A stretch of 10,760 nt of DNA from JBFFXF01 sp041569895 (GCA_041569895.1 JBFFXF010000260.1:1-10760), one strand, 5' to 3'; positions 1-5,626 are shown, numbered from the stretch's first letter. Made by a program: numbers and translations. Notes: generated by a model not told the origin, from the letters alone.

Positions 1-20
1 GGGTACGGGTACGGGAACGG
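1..20. repeat. Short hexamer repeat at the window edge
   Basis: The first 20 bases read as GGGTAC, GGGTAC, GGGAAC, GG: two perfect copies and one degenerate copy of a hexamer. The array is cut by the window edge, so its true length is unknown. It sits about 25 bases upstream of the first gene's start codon, within its 5' leader or promoter region. It may be a simple-sequence tract of no function. Confidence 0.4.
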
Positions 21-44
21 AGTAAGATCACAGGAGACGCGTCC

Positions 45-368
45 ATGAGTCTGTACGGCATCTACGGCAGCCACACAGTCGAGGCCTGCCCCGTCTACAA
101 CGTCGAGAACGCCAGAAAGCTGGTCTCCTTCGCGGAGAGCGATCTGACGCCGCTGCTGTCGAGGTGCAAGATCAACAAGGTGCTGGGGCAGTATCACTCG
201 GCCTTCGAGCACACCTTCGTCTGGATCGTCGACGCGGAGAACGCGCACCTGATCGAGGAGTTCGCCCTCGAGTCGGGCCTCGCATCGTTCAACATCCTGA
301 CCATCGTGCCGCTGAAGACCCTCACCGACGACATCGTCCCGCGCCTGAAGAAGTCGCACGGCCTGTGA
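45..368 (+). CDS. Small hypothetical protein, DUF3303-like fold suspected
   Basis: Encodes a 107-residue protein with no signal peptide or membrane segment, so it is probably cytoplasmic. The start is well supported: AGGAG at 32-36 lies 8 nt before the ATG. The C-terminal half (about residues 60-95) has a helix running through AENAHLIEEFA followed by a strand with FNILTIVPL. This resembles the small ferredoxin-like, dimeric alpha/beta-barrel proteins of the DUF3303 type, which end in a similar 'f.ivPv' strand. That resemblance is from memory and is a fold guess, not a functional assignment. A histidine pair (QYHSAFEHTF, about residues 49-58) could bind a ligand or metal. The gene is convergent with the lipoprotein gene at 382-840, only 13 bp away. 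Function unknown; that it is a real gene is likely from codon usage and the ribosome site. Confidence 0.8.
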   Translation: MSLYGIYGSHTVEACPVYNVENARKLVSFAESDLTPLLSRCKINKVLGQYHSAFEHTFVWIVDAENAHLIEEFALESGLASFNILTIVPLKTLTDDIVPRLKKSHGL

Positions 369-387
369 GCGGGGCGGCCACTCACGG
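363..387. terminator. Hairpin between convergent genes (possible bidirectional terminator)
   Basis: Bases 363-369 pair with 381-387 to give a 7-bp stem (one G-T pair) around an 11-base GC-rich loop. The stem covers the stop codons of both the plus-strand gene ending at 368 and the minus-strand lipoprotein gene ending at 382. There is no T-tract on either side, so it is not a canonical intrinsic terminator. Its position at a convergent junction is the main argument. Confidence 0.3.
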
Positions 388-840
388 CTCGTACCGCACC
401 GCCGTCGACAGTGGCGCGGTCGCGCCGGGCTCGTGGACGCGGAGGATGATCGGGCCATCGCTCGCGTACGACTCGCGGTAGGCTTGCACGAGGGGGGAGA
501 GGTCGAAGGAGAGATCCCTGGTCAAGAGAGCCTCGCCCGCATCGCCTCGCGCGTCGTGGGCGAGGAAGACATCGACCTGCACGGGGTACGATTCCTTGAA
601 GCCGACGCCGTAGAGCGCGAAGCGATGCTCGACGAGACCCCCCGCGTACGTCACACGCAGGCGCAGCGTGTCGCCGGTCACGGTGGCGGACTGGATGGTG
701 GCGGCATCGCGGGGAAGGGTGATCGGGCTGTCGAGCACGGTGATCGGATCGAGCGACGGTTTTCCGGTGCCGCCGCAGCCACCGAGCCCCACCAATCCTG
801 CGAGCGTGACGAGTCCGACGAGCGATCGTGTAAATTGCAC
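382..840 (-). CDS. Lipoprotein of unknown function
   Basis: A 152-residue exported lipoprotein. The start is assigned to GTG at 840-838 rather than an ATG 14 codons upstream, because a perfect AAGGAG (minus strand, 853-848) lies 7 nt before the GTG and the resulting N-terminus is a compact signal peptide. Residues 1-21 have one arginine, then a hydrophobic stretch ending in the lipobox LGGC with lipidated Cys22, so the mature protein should be membrane-anchored. The mature part is beta-rich (DTLRLRVTY, EHRFALYG, PVQVDVFLAHD, LSFDLSPLV, IILRVHE). It recalls a family of small bacterial lipoproteins with the pattern 'vsYsGGC..H.F.L ... HD..gD.C.a'. Here the two positions I remember as cysteine are Leu and Gly. 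The gene is divergent from the sigma-4-like gene at 1005 and convergent with the small gene ending at 368. Ligand and role are unknown. Confidence 0.82.
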   Translation of the reverse strand: MQFTRSLVGLVTLAGLVGLGGCGGTGKPSLDPITVLDSPITLPRDAATIQSATVTGDTLRLRVTYAGGLVEHRFALYGVGFKESYPVQVDVFLAHDARGDAGEALLTRDLSFDLSPLVQAYRESYASDGPIILRVHEPGATAPLSTAVRYEP

Positions 841-904
841 GGCGTGTCTCCTTGCGTCGAGGTTCCACGGACGACGAATCACGGCGCCGGCGATGGCCGA
901 CTCC

Positions 905-934
905 CGTATCTCCTGTGTCGAAGGAAATTGTCAC
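905..934 (-). promoter_or_regulatory. Weak candidate promoter for the lipoprotein gene
   Basis: On the minus strand GTGACA (934-929) resembles a -35 box (5 of 6 to TTGACA) and GATACG (910-905) is a poor -10 (3 of 6) after an 18-base spacer. It would give a leader of about 60 bases to the GTG at 840. The -35 overlaps the plus-strand -35 candidate at 928-933. The organism's promoter consensus is unknown, so this is only suggestive. Confidence 0.2.
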
Positions 935-956
935 CTCCTCAAGCTGCTGATATCGT
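928..956 (+). promoter_or_regulatory. Candidate sigma-70-type promoter for the sigma-4-like/membrane protein operon
   Basis: TTGTCA at 928-933 (5 of 6 to TTGACA) and TATCGT at 951-956 (4 of 6 to TATAAT) are separated by exactly 17 bases. Transcription would begin near 963, about 40 bases before the ATG at 1005. The site lies in the 164-bp gap between divergent genes. Support is by pattern only. Confidence 0.35.
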
Positions 957-1004
957 GCGTCTTGCGACGATTCTCTTTTCCTTCGGCACCGGAGAGATGC
1001 GCCC

Positions 1005-1370
1005 ATGGCCGGGTGGCAGGACGACGTTCCCGGGCGCGAGCCCCCGCCGGATGAGCGGGTGCTCGAGGAGGAATCGACAGCCGGGCCCGCGCCGCTGTCG
1101 GGGCGGGAGCGGAAGGTGGTCGAGAAGACCTGGCGAGAGCTTCGACGCCTGCAGCCCCATCTCTACGCGGTGTTCAAGTCGTGGGCGGAGCACCTCGAGC
1201 TCAGGGAGAGCGACTCGCAGTACAGTCACGGGCTCTATCGCGGCTTCTACGCCGACATGGCGCTGAGGCTGGGCATCACCCGACCGGCGGTGAAGTACCG
1301 TCTGAAGCGAGCGCAGCTCTGGTTCGCGAGGCGCCTCGAGAGGAACGACCTGAGGCTGGGGAGATCATGA
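1005..1370 (+). CDS. Small DNA-binding protein with sigma-region-4-like helix-turn-helix
   Basis: A 121-residue protein whose C-terminal part looks like region 4 of a sigma factor. Residues about 82-110 read as a helix (ADMALRL), a GIT turn, a recognition helix (PAVKYRLKRAQ) and an arginine-rich tail. This matches the 'eIA..LGis.gtVk.RL.RAr..L...L' pattern of ECF sigma region 4. Residues 1-30 are acidic and proline-rich, probably disordered; residues 31-70 are predicted helical. There is no room for sigma region 2, so it should not act as an ordinary sigma factor. It is more likely a sigma-4-derived transcription regulator; a degenerate or alternative HTH family is also possible. The start is supported by GGAGAG at 991-996, 8 nt before the ATG. 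Its stop overlaps the next start as ATGA (1367-1370), so the two proteins are translationally coupled and probably work as a pair. Confidence 0.82.
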   Translation: MAGWQDDVPGREPPPDERVLEEESTAGPAPLSGRERKVVEKTWRELRRLQPHLYAVFKSWAEHLELRESDSQYSHGLYRGFYADMALRLGITRPAVKYRLKRAQLWFARRLERNDLRLGRS

Positions 1371-2134
1371 GCGGCATACCCACTCTCGCGAGCAGACTTC
1401 GCGGCGCCGCGGCGAGAGTCGACGACGAAGCGCCGCTACCGACCGACGAGTCTGCCGCGCTCCGCATCGTTCTCGAGGCGCTTCCCGCTGACTTGGCCGC
1501 GGAGGACGAGACACGAGTGCTCCGAGACGCGGCACGCGCACCGAGACGTCGATTCGTCGGAGGGCTGTCGGCGGCCGCGGCCGTGCTGATGGGGATCTCG
1601 ATCTGGCTCCTGGTCGCACCTCGCGATCGAAACGGCGAGCATCCGCAAGTCGCTCTTCGGGGACCCTCGCTCGAGGTCGAGATCACCCCGCCCCCGGTGC
1701 AGGCGTTCACGCCCGGTGCGGAGCGCGCGCCGAAAGAGGATCTCGGAGACGCCGTCTTCGACCTCGGCTCGTCGCGTGTCGGCGAGATCCACATCACGCC
1801 GGAGGAGGACTGCGCCGTGTTTGTGACCCTGCTCGGGGCGGAAAGCGAGGTCATTCTCCCGGTCCCGGACGGCGGCGCAGCGGAGCGGACGTTGAGTGGA
1901 GGCCTGAAGCAGTACTTCGGGTTCGCCGTCCCGGAGGGAACTGAAACCGGAACGTTCCTCATCCTCGCCAGACGCGAGCGCCGCGGACTGGAACAACTCT
2001 ACCGCTCGGTCGCGGAGACCGTTGGACGAGAAGAGAAAGACAACGAGGAGACCGTCGCGCGGATCGTCGAGCGCCTGCGGACGCACGCCGACCTCTCGGT
2101 GACGACGGCGAGGTTCAGGCGCACGCGGGAGTGA
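1367..2134 (+). CDS. Single-pass membrane protein, probable partner or anti-sigma-like regulator (DUF4384-like C-terminus)
   Basis: A 255-residue protein with about 62 cytoplasmic residues, one transmembrane helix (about residues 63-84, flanked by RRR and RDR) and a large C-terminal domain, predicted to lie outside the membrane. This is the topology of anti-sigma factors, though I see no zinc-binding HxxxCxxC motif. Residues about 137-200 form a beta-rich stretch (GEIHITPEEDCAVFV, EVILPVPDG, FGFAVPEGTETGTFLIL). It resembles DUF4384, a domain often attached to bacterial signalling proteins; the match is by memory. The C-terminal 55 residues are charged and helical. The start is the ATG within the ATGA overlap with the preceding gene; the open frame continues upstream, but only as a shadow of that gene. 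It likely tethers or senses for the sigma-4-like protein. A purely structural envelope role cannot be excluded. Confidence 0.8.
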   Translation: MSGIPTLASRLRGAAARVDDEAPLPTDESAALRIVLEALPADLAAEDETRVLRDAARAPRRRFVGGLSAAAAVLMGISIWLLVAPRDRNGEHPQVALRGPSLEVEITPPPVQAFTPGAERAPKEDLGDAVFDLGSSRVGEIHITPEEDCAVFVTLLGAESEVILPVPDGGAAERTLSGGLKQYFGFAVPEGTETGTFLILARRERRGLEQLYRSVAETVGREEKDNEETVARIVERLRTHADLSVTTARFRRTRE

Positions 2135-2152
2135 CGGCCGCGCGACCCCGGT

Positions 2153-3160
2153 TCAGCTCACCGCCGCGAGGCGGTGGGAGCGCTCGGCTTCCGCGTAGCT
2201 CACCAGGCGGTCCTTGGCGGGATCCCAGAGGTTCATCCGGAAGCAGCGGACGATGTCGGTCGGCCAGAGTGACGTCGTCCCGGGCGACTGCAGCTCCTCG
2301 ATGGCCTTCATCGCCTCGGGCAACCGGTAGAACGGGATGCGCGCGTTCAGGTGGTGCACGTGGTGATACCCGATGTTGCCCGTGAACCAGTGCATGACGG
2401 GGCTCAGCCGCATGAAGCTGGACGAGTGCAGCGCCGCGAACGTGTAGTCCCAGTTCTCGCCGGGGCGCAGCTTCGCGCCGGGATAGTTGTGCTGCGCGTA
2501 AAAGAGGTACGCACCGAGCGCCGAGGCGATGAACGTCGGGATGACAAGCCCCAGGAGCATGATGTCGGGCCTGAAGATCGCCAGCACGGTGAGCAGGCCG
2601 AAGTGGACGACGATCGCCGCGATGGCGTCCCTGTGCCTCTTGCGGTCGGCGAACAGCGGCTGGATACAGAAACCCCAGAGGAACACCGTCAGGTACCCGA
2701 AGAGGATGGTCAGCGGGTGCCGTGCGAGGGCGTAGTAGAAACGCACGCGGGGTTCGGCCTCGTGGTACGCGTCGATCGTCATCACGGGGTAGGTGCCAAC
2801 GCTGTCCACTCCGAGCCGCCGGGCGTTGTTCCGGTGGTGGTGGTCGTGCGTGTGCTTCCAGATGCTCGCCGGCGACAGCGAGAGCAACCCGTAGAGCTTG
2901 AAGATGCAATCGGCGACCCTCGATCCCTGGAGTATCGCGCCGTGGAGGTAGTCGTGGTAGATCACGAACACTCGAACGTGGAGCAGCGCGGCCAGGAGGC
3001 TCGCCAGCACGCGGACGCCCCAGTGCAGGTCCATGCACACGACGCCGATCGCCCCGACAAAGAGCGCCAGCGTCGAGAGGAGGACCCACCAGCTCCGCCC
3101 GCGGTGCTCGGCCGCGAATCGCCTGGTGTTCCGTACGAGTTGCGCGGTGTCTTCTATCAT
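2153..3160 (-). CDS. Membrane fatty-acid desaturase
   Basis: A 335-residue integral membrane di-iron enzyme that should insert double bonds into acyl chains, lowering membrane lipid melting temperature. The three histidine clusters of the FADS/DesA-type family are present: HDYLH (69-73), HTHDHHH (103-109) and HHVHH (266-270), plus a Gln-His (223-224) often seen just before the last hydrophobic segment. Hydrophobic segments near 26-69, 150-168 and 182-222 give the usual multi-pass layout with histidines on the cytoplasmic face. Length is normal for bacterial family members. The ATG at 3160 has AAGGA 7 nt upstream (3172-3168). Chain position specificity and substrate (acyl-lipid, CoA or ACP) cannot be read from sequence. 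It lies downstream of a kinase/regulator operon on the same strand, across a 219-bp gap holding tandem GTCA repeats, suggesting two-component control. Confidence 0.93.
   Translation of the reverse strand: MIEDTAQLVRNTRRFAAEHRGRSWWVLLSTLALFVGAIGVVCMDLHWGVRVLASLLAALLHVRVFVIYHDYLHGAILQGSRVADCIFKLYGLLSLSPASIWKHTHDHHHRNNARRLGVDSVGTYPVMTIDAYHEAEPRVRFYYALARHPLTILFGYLTVFLWGFCIQPLFADRKRHRDAIAAIVVHFGLLTVLAIFRPDIMLLGLVIPTFIASALGAYLFYAQHNYPGAKLRPGENWDYTFAALHSSSFMRLSPVMHWFTGNIGYHHVHHLNARIPFYRLPEAMKAIEELQSPGTTSLWPTDIVRCFRMNLWDPAKDRLVSYAEAERSHRLAAVS
2157..2178. terminator. GNRA-loop hairpin at the convergent junction
   Basis: Bases 2157-2165 pair with 2170-2178 (9 bp, one G-T pair) around the loop GCGA, a GNRA-type tetraloop when read as plus-strand RNA. 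It lies 23 bases after the plus-strand operon's stop at 2134 and inside the last codons of the desaturase gene. No T-tract follows, so it may be a rho-assisted or 3'-end stabilising element rather than a classical terminator, or simply GC-rich coding sequence. Confidence 0.35.
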
Positions 3161-3248
3161 GGTGCTGTCCTTCTTCGGACCGCCCGGACCCTGCCTCCAA
3201 CTATTCCTTGAAGGTGTGGGTTTCGATGGGCGGGAACGTCGTCCGTCC

Positions 3249-3260
3249 CTAATAAGAATA
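3249..3260 (-). promoter_or_regulatory. Candidate -10 region of the desaturase promoter
   Basis: Reading the minus strand, the only AT-rich run in the gap is TATTCTTATTAG (3260-3249); TATTCT matches TATAAT at 4 of 6. The -35 position (about 3283-3278, GACACC) is poor, as expected for a promoter that needs an activator. The upstream repeat cluster begins right there. Predicted start of transcription is near 3248, with a leader of roughly 88 bases before the ATG. Confidence 0.4.
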
Positions 3261-3283
3261 GCCGCGTCTGGTCCGGGGGTGTC

Positions 3284-3319
3284 GTCATGCTTCCGTCATG
3301 TTTTGTCACCGTTCTGTCA
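3284..3319. promoter_or_regulatory. Four tandem GTCA repeats, candidate OmpR/PhoB-family regulator binding site
   Basis: GTCA occurs on the plus strand at 3284, 3295, 3305 and 3316, that is at spacings of 11, 10 and 11 bases, one helical turn each. The last two units, with flanks TTGTCAC and CTGTCAA, closely resemble the two half-sites of the enterobacterial Pho box. Winged-helix regulators of the PhoB/OmpR family bind head-to-tail dimers at such repeats. The cluster lies between the response regulator gene and the desaturase, immediately upstream of the candidate desaturase promoter. Relative to that promoter the repeats run opposite to the usual Pho-box orientation. Which protein binds here is inference; the neighbouring regulator is the obvious candidate. 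Confidence 0.55.
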
Positions 3320-3379
3320 AAGCGGGGCGAATCAGCTTGACGCGGGGACGCCGGAAACCGACCAGAATCGGGGCAGGGG

Positions 3380-4114
3380 TCAGGACGACCGGGGGAGGGG
3401 AGAGAACTTGTAGCCGGATCCGCGGATCGACAGGAAGTGGACGGGCCGCGAGGCGTCCGGCTCGAAGTGCTTCCGGAGCCTGAGCACGAAGTTATCGACG
3501 GTTCGCGTGTTGGGGTAGTTCCGCAGCTGCCAGACGTTCTCGAGCAGCTCCTCGCGGCTGAGCACCCGGTCCGGGTGGTCGGCGAAGTACCGCAGGAGGG
3601 CGAACTCGAGCTGGGTGAGCTGGACGGGCTCGCCGTCGACGCTCGCCTCGTGCGAGTCGAAATCGATCCGCGCCGCGCCGAACTGCAGGGTGGCGGAGCT
3701 CGTATCCCGCGCCGCGGCGTCGCTCTCCCACTGGCGCCGGCGGAGGAGCGAGCGAATGCGCGCCAGGAGCTCGCCGAGCTCGAACGGCTTCACCACGTAG
3801 TCATCCGCGCCGACCTCGAGGCCGCGCACACGGTCGTGCGGCGAGTTGCGCGCCGTCAGCATGATGACGGGCGTGTAGTTGCCGGAGGCGCGCAGCTTGG
3901 CGCAGAGCTCGAAGCCATCCAGATCCGGCAGCATGACGTCGAGGACGATGGCCCCGTAGACGTGCGGGCGAACGAGAAACTGCGCGGACTGCCGCGCCGT
4001 CGCCGCGACGTCGACCTCGAAGCCCTCGAGCTCGAGGTTAAGCTTGAGGCCCGTGGCCAGGTGGGTCTCGTCCTCGATGACGAGCAGCCGCGTACGCTCC
4101 CCGGGCGCGGTCAT
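3380..4114 (-). CDS. Response regulator, OmpR/PhoB family
   Basis: A 244-residue two-domain regulator of normal length. The receiver domain (about 8-125) has the acidic pocket Glu14-Asp15, phospho-acceptor Asp59 in VLDVMLPDLDG, switch Thr87 in IMLTARN and conserved Lys109 in VVKPFE, so it should be phosphorylated normally. A linker of about 15 residues leads to a winged-helix DNA-binding domain (about 140-240). Its recognition region is TRTVDNFVLRLRKHFE and it ends with the typical RGSGYKF hairpin. The start is the ATG at 4114, which overlaps the kinase stop as ATGA, so the two proteins are made together; the open frame upstream of that ATG is a shadow of the kinase gene. The paired kinase is at 4111-5136. 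The tandem repeats at 3284-3319, just downstream of its stop, have the spacing this family recognises, making the desaturase a likely target. Confidence 0.95.
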   Translation of the reverse strand: MTAPGERTRLLVIEDETHLATGLKLNLELEGFEVDVAATARQSAQFLVRPHVYGAIVLDVMLPDLDGFELCAKLRASGNYTPVIMLTARNSPHDRVRGLEVGADDYVVKPFELGELLARIRSLLRRRQWESDAAARDTSSATLQFGAARIDFDSHEASVDGEPVQLTQLEFALLRYFADHPDRVLSREELLENVWQLRNYPNTRTVDNFVLRLRKHFEPDASRPVHFLSIRGSGYKFSPLPRSS

Positions 4115-5136
4115 CGGCTCGACACCGCCGGGTGAACGCTCTGCGCGGCTTCTTTCTCCTCGCGGTCCTTCATCGGCACCCAGACGTGCATCGTCGTGCC
4201 GTGGCCGAGTCCACCGGAAGACACCTTGAGCTTGCCGCCGAGGAGCCGGACGAGGCTGGAGACCACGAACAGCCCCAGGCCGGTGCCGCGACGGGCGCGC
4301 ACGCTCTCGTGGGGCACGCGATAGAAGCGCTCGAAGATCCGCCTCTGGTCCCGCCGCGGGATGCCGACGCCCCGGTCGCGGACTTTCATGTGAACGAAGC
4401 GCGCATCGCGACGGGCGTCGACCGTGACCTCGACCGGCCGATCGAGGCCGAGGGAGTACTTCACGGCGTTGTCGAGGAGGTTCTTGACGACGGTCTCGAG
4501 CGCGGTCCGATCGGTGACCAGGACGAGATCGCGCGACACGTCGATCCGAATCGACTCCGCAGGCTGCTTGTAGTGGCGCACGATCCCGTCGGCGCAACCC
4601 TGCACGAGATCGGCGAGGACGACGTCGTCGAGGGCATGACCCTCCTGCGCGCGCGAGAGCCGGGTCGCCTGGAGGACGTCATCGATGAAGATCGACAGGC
4701 GCTCGACATCGTCGACCATCATCTGATGCACGTCAACGCGCTGGCTCGCGGCGAGGTCATGCCGCGCCAGGGTATCGAGGCAGAGCTTGAGCGACGCCAG
4801 CGGGCTCTTCAGCTCGTGCGTGACCGAGTCGATGAAGCTGGTCTGGCGGTTGACCAGACGGATCTCGCGAACGAGGAAGACACTGAAGAGGACGAGGACG
4901 GTGATGATGACGATGTACGAGGCGCTGCCGAGCGCCAGCAGCCACGAGTTCTGGGCCACCTGGTCGGTGAGATAGAGGTTCTGGATGATCACCAGGATCC
5001 AGCCGACCAGAAGCCCGACGCTGAGCGCGACGGTGACGATCCCGAGCGCGATCGGGAGGGTGATCGATCGTTTGATGCGGATCAAGCGAGCCTCGCTGGA
5101 AAAGGGTGCGCTGTTCACGGAGTTTCCGGCGAGCAC
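4111..5136 (-). CDS. Sensor histidine kinase with a minimal external loop
   Basis: A 341-residue inner-membrane kinase that should autophosphorylate and pass phosphate to the coupled regulator. Two hydrophobic segments (about 25-51 and 70-90) leave only about 18 residues outside the membrane, so no separate sensor domain is present. A signal within or at the membrane, or from a partner protein, is likely. The cytoplasmic core is complete: HisKA with His107 in SVTHELKSPL, N box with Asn219 and Asn223 (KNLLDNAVKYS), G1 box DRGVGIP (254-260) and G2 box GTGLGL (284-289). No PAS is visible; the second segment runs almost directly into the histidine region, with too little room for a full HAMP. The start is uncertain: GTG at 5136 has no ribosome site. 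TTG at 5085, preceded by GAGG with a 5-nt spacer, would give the typical N-terminus IRIKRSITLPIAL; GTG at 5118 is a third option. Confidence 0.93.
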   Translation of the reverse strand: MLAGNSVNSAPFSSEARLIRIKRSITLPIALGIVTVALSVGLLVGWILVIIQNLYLTDQVAQNSWLLALGSASYIVIITVLVLFSVFLVREIRLVNRQTSFIDSVTHELKSPLASLKLCLDTLARHDLAASQRVDVHQMMVDDVERLSIFIDDVLQATRLSRAQEGHALDDVVLADLVQGCADGIVRHYKQPAESIRIDVSRDLVLVTDRTALETVVKNLLDNAVKYSLGLDRPVEVTVDARRDARFVHMKVRDRGVGIPRRDQRRIFERFYRVPHESVRARRGTGLGLFVVSSLVRLLGGKLKVSSGGLGHGTTMHVWVPMKDREEKEAAQSVHPAVSSR

Positions 5137-5142
5137 ATTCTA
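5137..5142 (-). promoter_or_regulatory. Candidate -10 box for the kinase-regulator operon
   Basis: TAGAAT on the minus strand (5142-5137) matches TATAAT at 5 of 6 and is the most AT-rich hexamer upstream of the kinase. No good -35 is seen 16-18 bases further up. If used, transcription would start near 5130, inside the longest version of the kinase gene, which would favour a later start codon (5118 or 5085). Confidence 0.3.
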
Positions 5143-5364
5143 ACACCGGGCGTGGCGCGTCGCCCATGGGCCGCGAGACGGATCAAGGTCGACCGCGTCC
5201 GCTCCACCGGCGAGGCCGCGCGTCTCGAGGGTGTCGGCGTGAGCCTCATCGGCGTCCATCACCATGACCCTGCGCGCGGACACGAGCGCGAGCCTGTGCC
5301 ACATCCTGCGGCCCCGAAGGCGTGTTCGAGGTGCTCGACCGCTTGGGGCAACGCGGGTGCTGAA

Positions 5365-5517
5365 TCACTCCGGTATCTGCGCGAAGCGCTTCCGAATCTC
5401 GGCCTCGTCGAAGTGCCTGCCGTGCGTCTCGCGGATGTTCTCCTCGCTCGGCATGGGGACCGACTGGAACGCCTGGCCGATGGCCGATCTGAGTCGTGTG
5501 GCCTCGGGTTCGTGCAT
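5365..5517 (-). CDS. Possible 50-residue small protein or gene remnant
   Basis: An ATG at 5517 opens a 50-codon frame ending with TGA at 5367-5365; an in-frame GTG three codons upstream is another possible start. The predicted peptide is cytoplasmic, charged and helical. A stretch containing AIGQAFQSVPMPSEENI is followed by FDEAEIRKRFAQIPE. The first part recalls the N-terminal 'i..AFadVp.PgddnI' pattern of DUF6714-type proteins, which are much longer, so this may be a truncated copy. The resemblance is weak and from memory. No Shine-Dalgarno sequence precedes either start. It may equally be a chance frame. Confidence 0.3.
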   Translation of the reverse strand: MHEPEATRLRSAIGQAFQSVPMPSEENIRETHGRHFDEAEIRKRFAQIPE

Positions 5518-5555
5518 GTGGATCACTATCGGTCAGTGCGGCGGCCCACCGCAGT

Positions 5556-5584
5556 TTGCGCGACAACGCCGGGTTCACTACGAT
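5556..5584 (+). promoter_or_regulatory. Candidate promoter of the cytochrome-like/DUF1501 operon
   Basis: TTGCGC (5556-5561, 3 of 6 to the -35 consensus) and TACGAT (5579-5584, 4 of 6 to the -10 consensus) are separated by 17 bases. Transcription would begin near 5591, about 36 bases before the GTG at 5627. This is weak and based on pattern only. Confidence 0.3.
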
Positions 5585-5626
5585 GACTTGGTGGAGCACG
5601 TTATTCATCCGGCGAGGAACGCTCTC

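Larger units (their letters stand above)
5137..5626. other. 490-bp gap between divergent operons
   Basis: This stretch separates the kinase operon (minus) from the cytochrome-like operon (plus). Open frames run through it on both strands because of the high GC content, but none has a convincing ribosome site or clear family resemblance over its length. The best coding candidate is the short minus-strand frame at 5365-5517. A second short minus-strand frame (5140-5304, 54 codons, containing VMVMDADEAHADTLETRGL) is in the same frame further down. Together they could be remnants of one decayed gene. A promoter candidate for the plus-strand operon lies at 5556-5584. No tRNA, repeat array or mobile-element end is visible. 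Confidence 0.5.

Noticed and set aside
841..882. ATG at 882 as the start of the minus-strand lipoprotein
   Set aside because: It would add 14 residues before the signal peptide and lacks the strong AAGGAG that precedes the GTG at 840.
3315..3320. TTGACA on the minus strand as a -35 box
   Set aside because: No -10-like hexamer lies 16-18 bases downstream; the hexamer is better explained as one unit of the GTCA repeat array.
3320..3379. Terminator after the response regulator gene
   Set aside because: Only a weak 4-bp inverted repeat is visible and there is no T-tract, so some read-through into the desaturase remains possible.
4115..4597. N-terminal extension of the response regulator frame
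   Set aside because: It overlaps the kinase ATPase domain in another frame. The ATGA overlap and the receiver domain define the start at 4114.
4132..5586. Plus-strand open frame of 484 codons opposite the kinase
   Set aside because: The minus strand encodes all kinase motifs over this region; the plus-strand translation is a low-information shadow extending into the gap.
5264..5626. N-terminal extension of the cytochrome-like protein from ATG 5264
   Set aside because: The extra 121 residues have no coherent composition and would bury the signal peptide. GTG 5627 has a strong ribosome site at the right distance.
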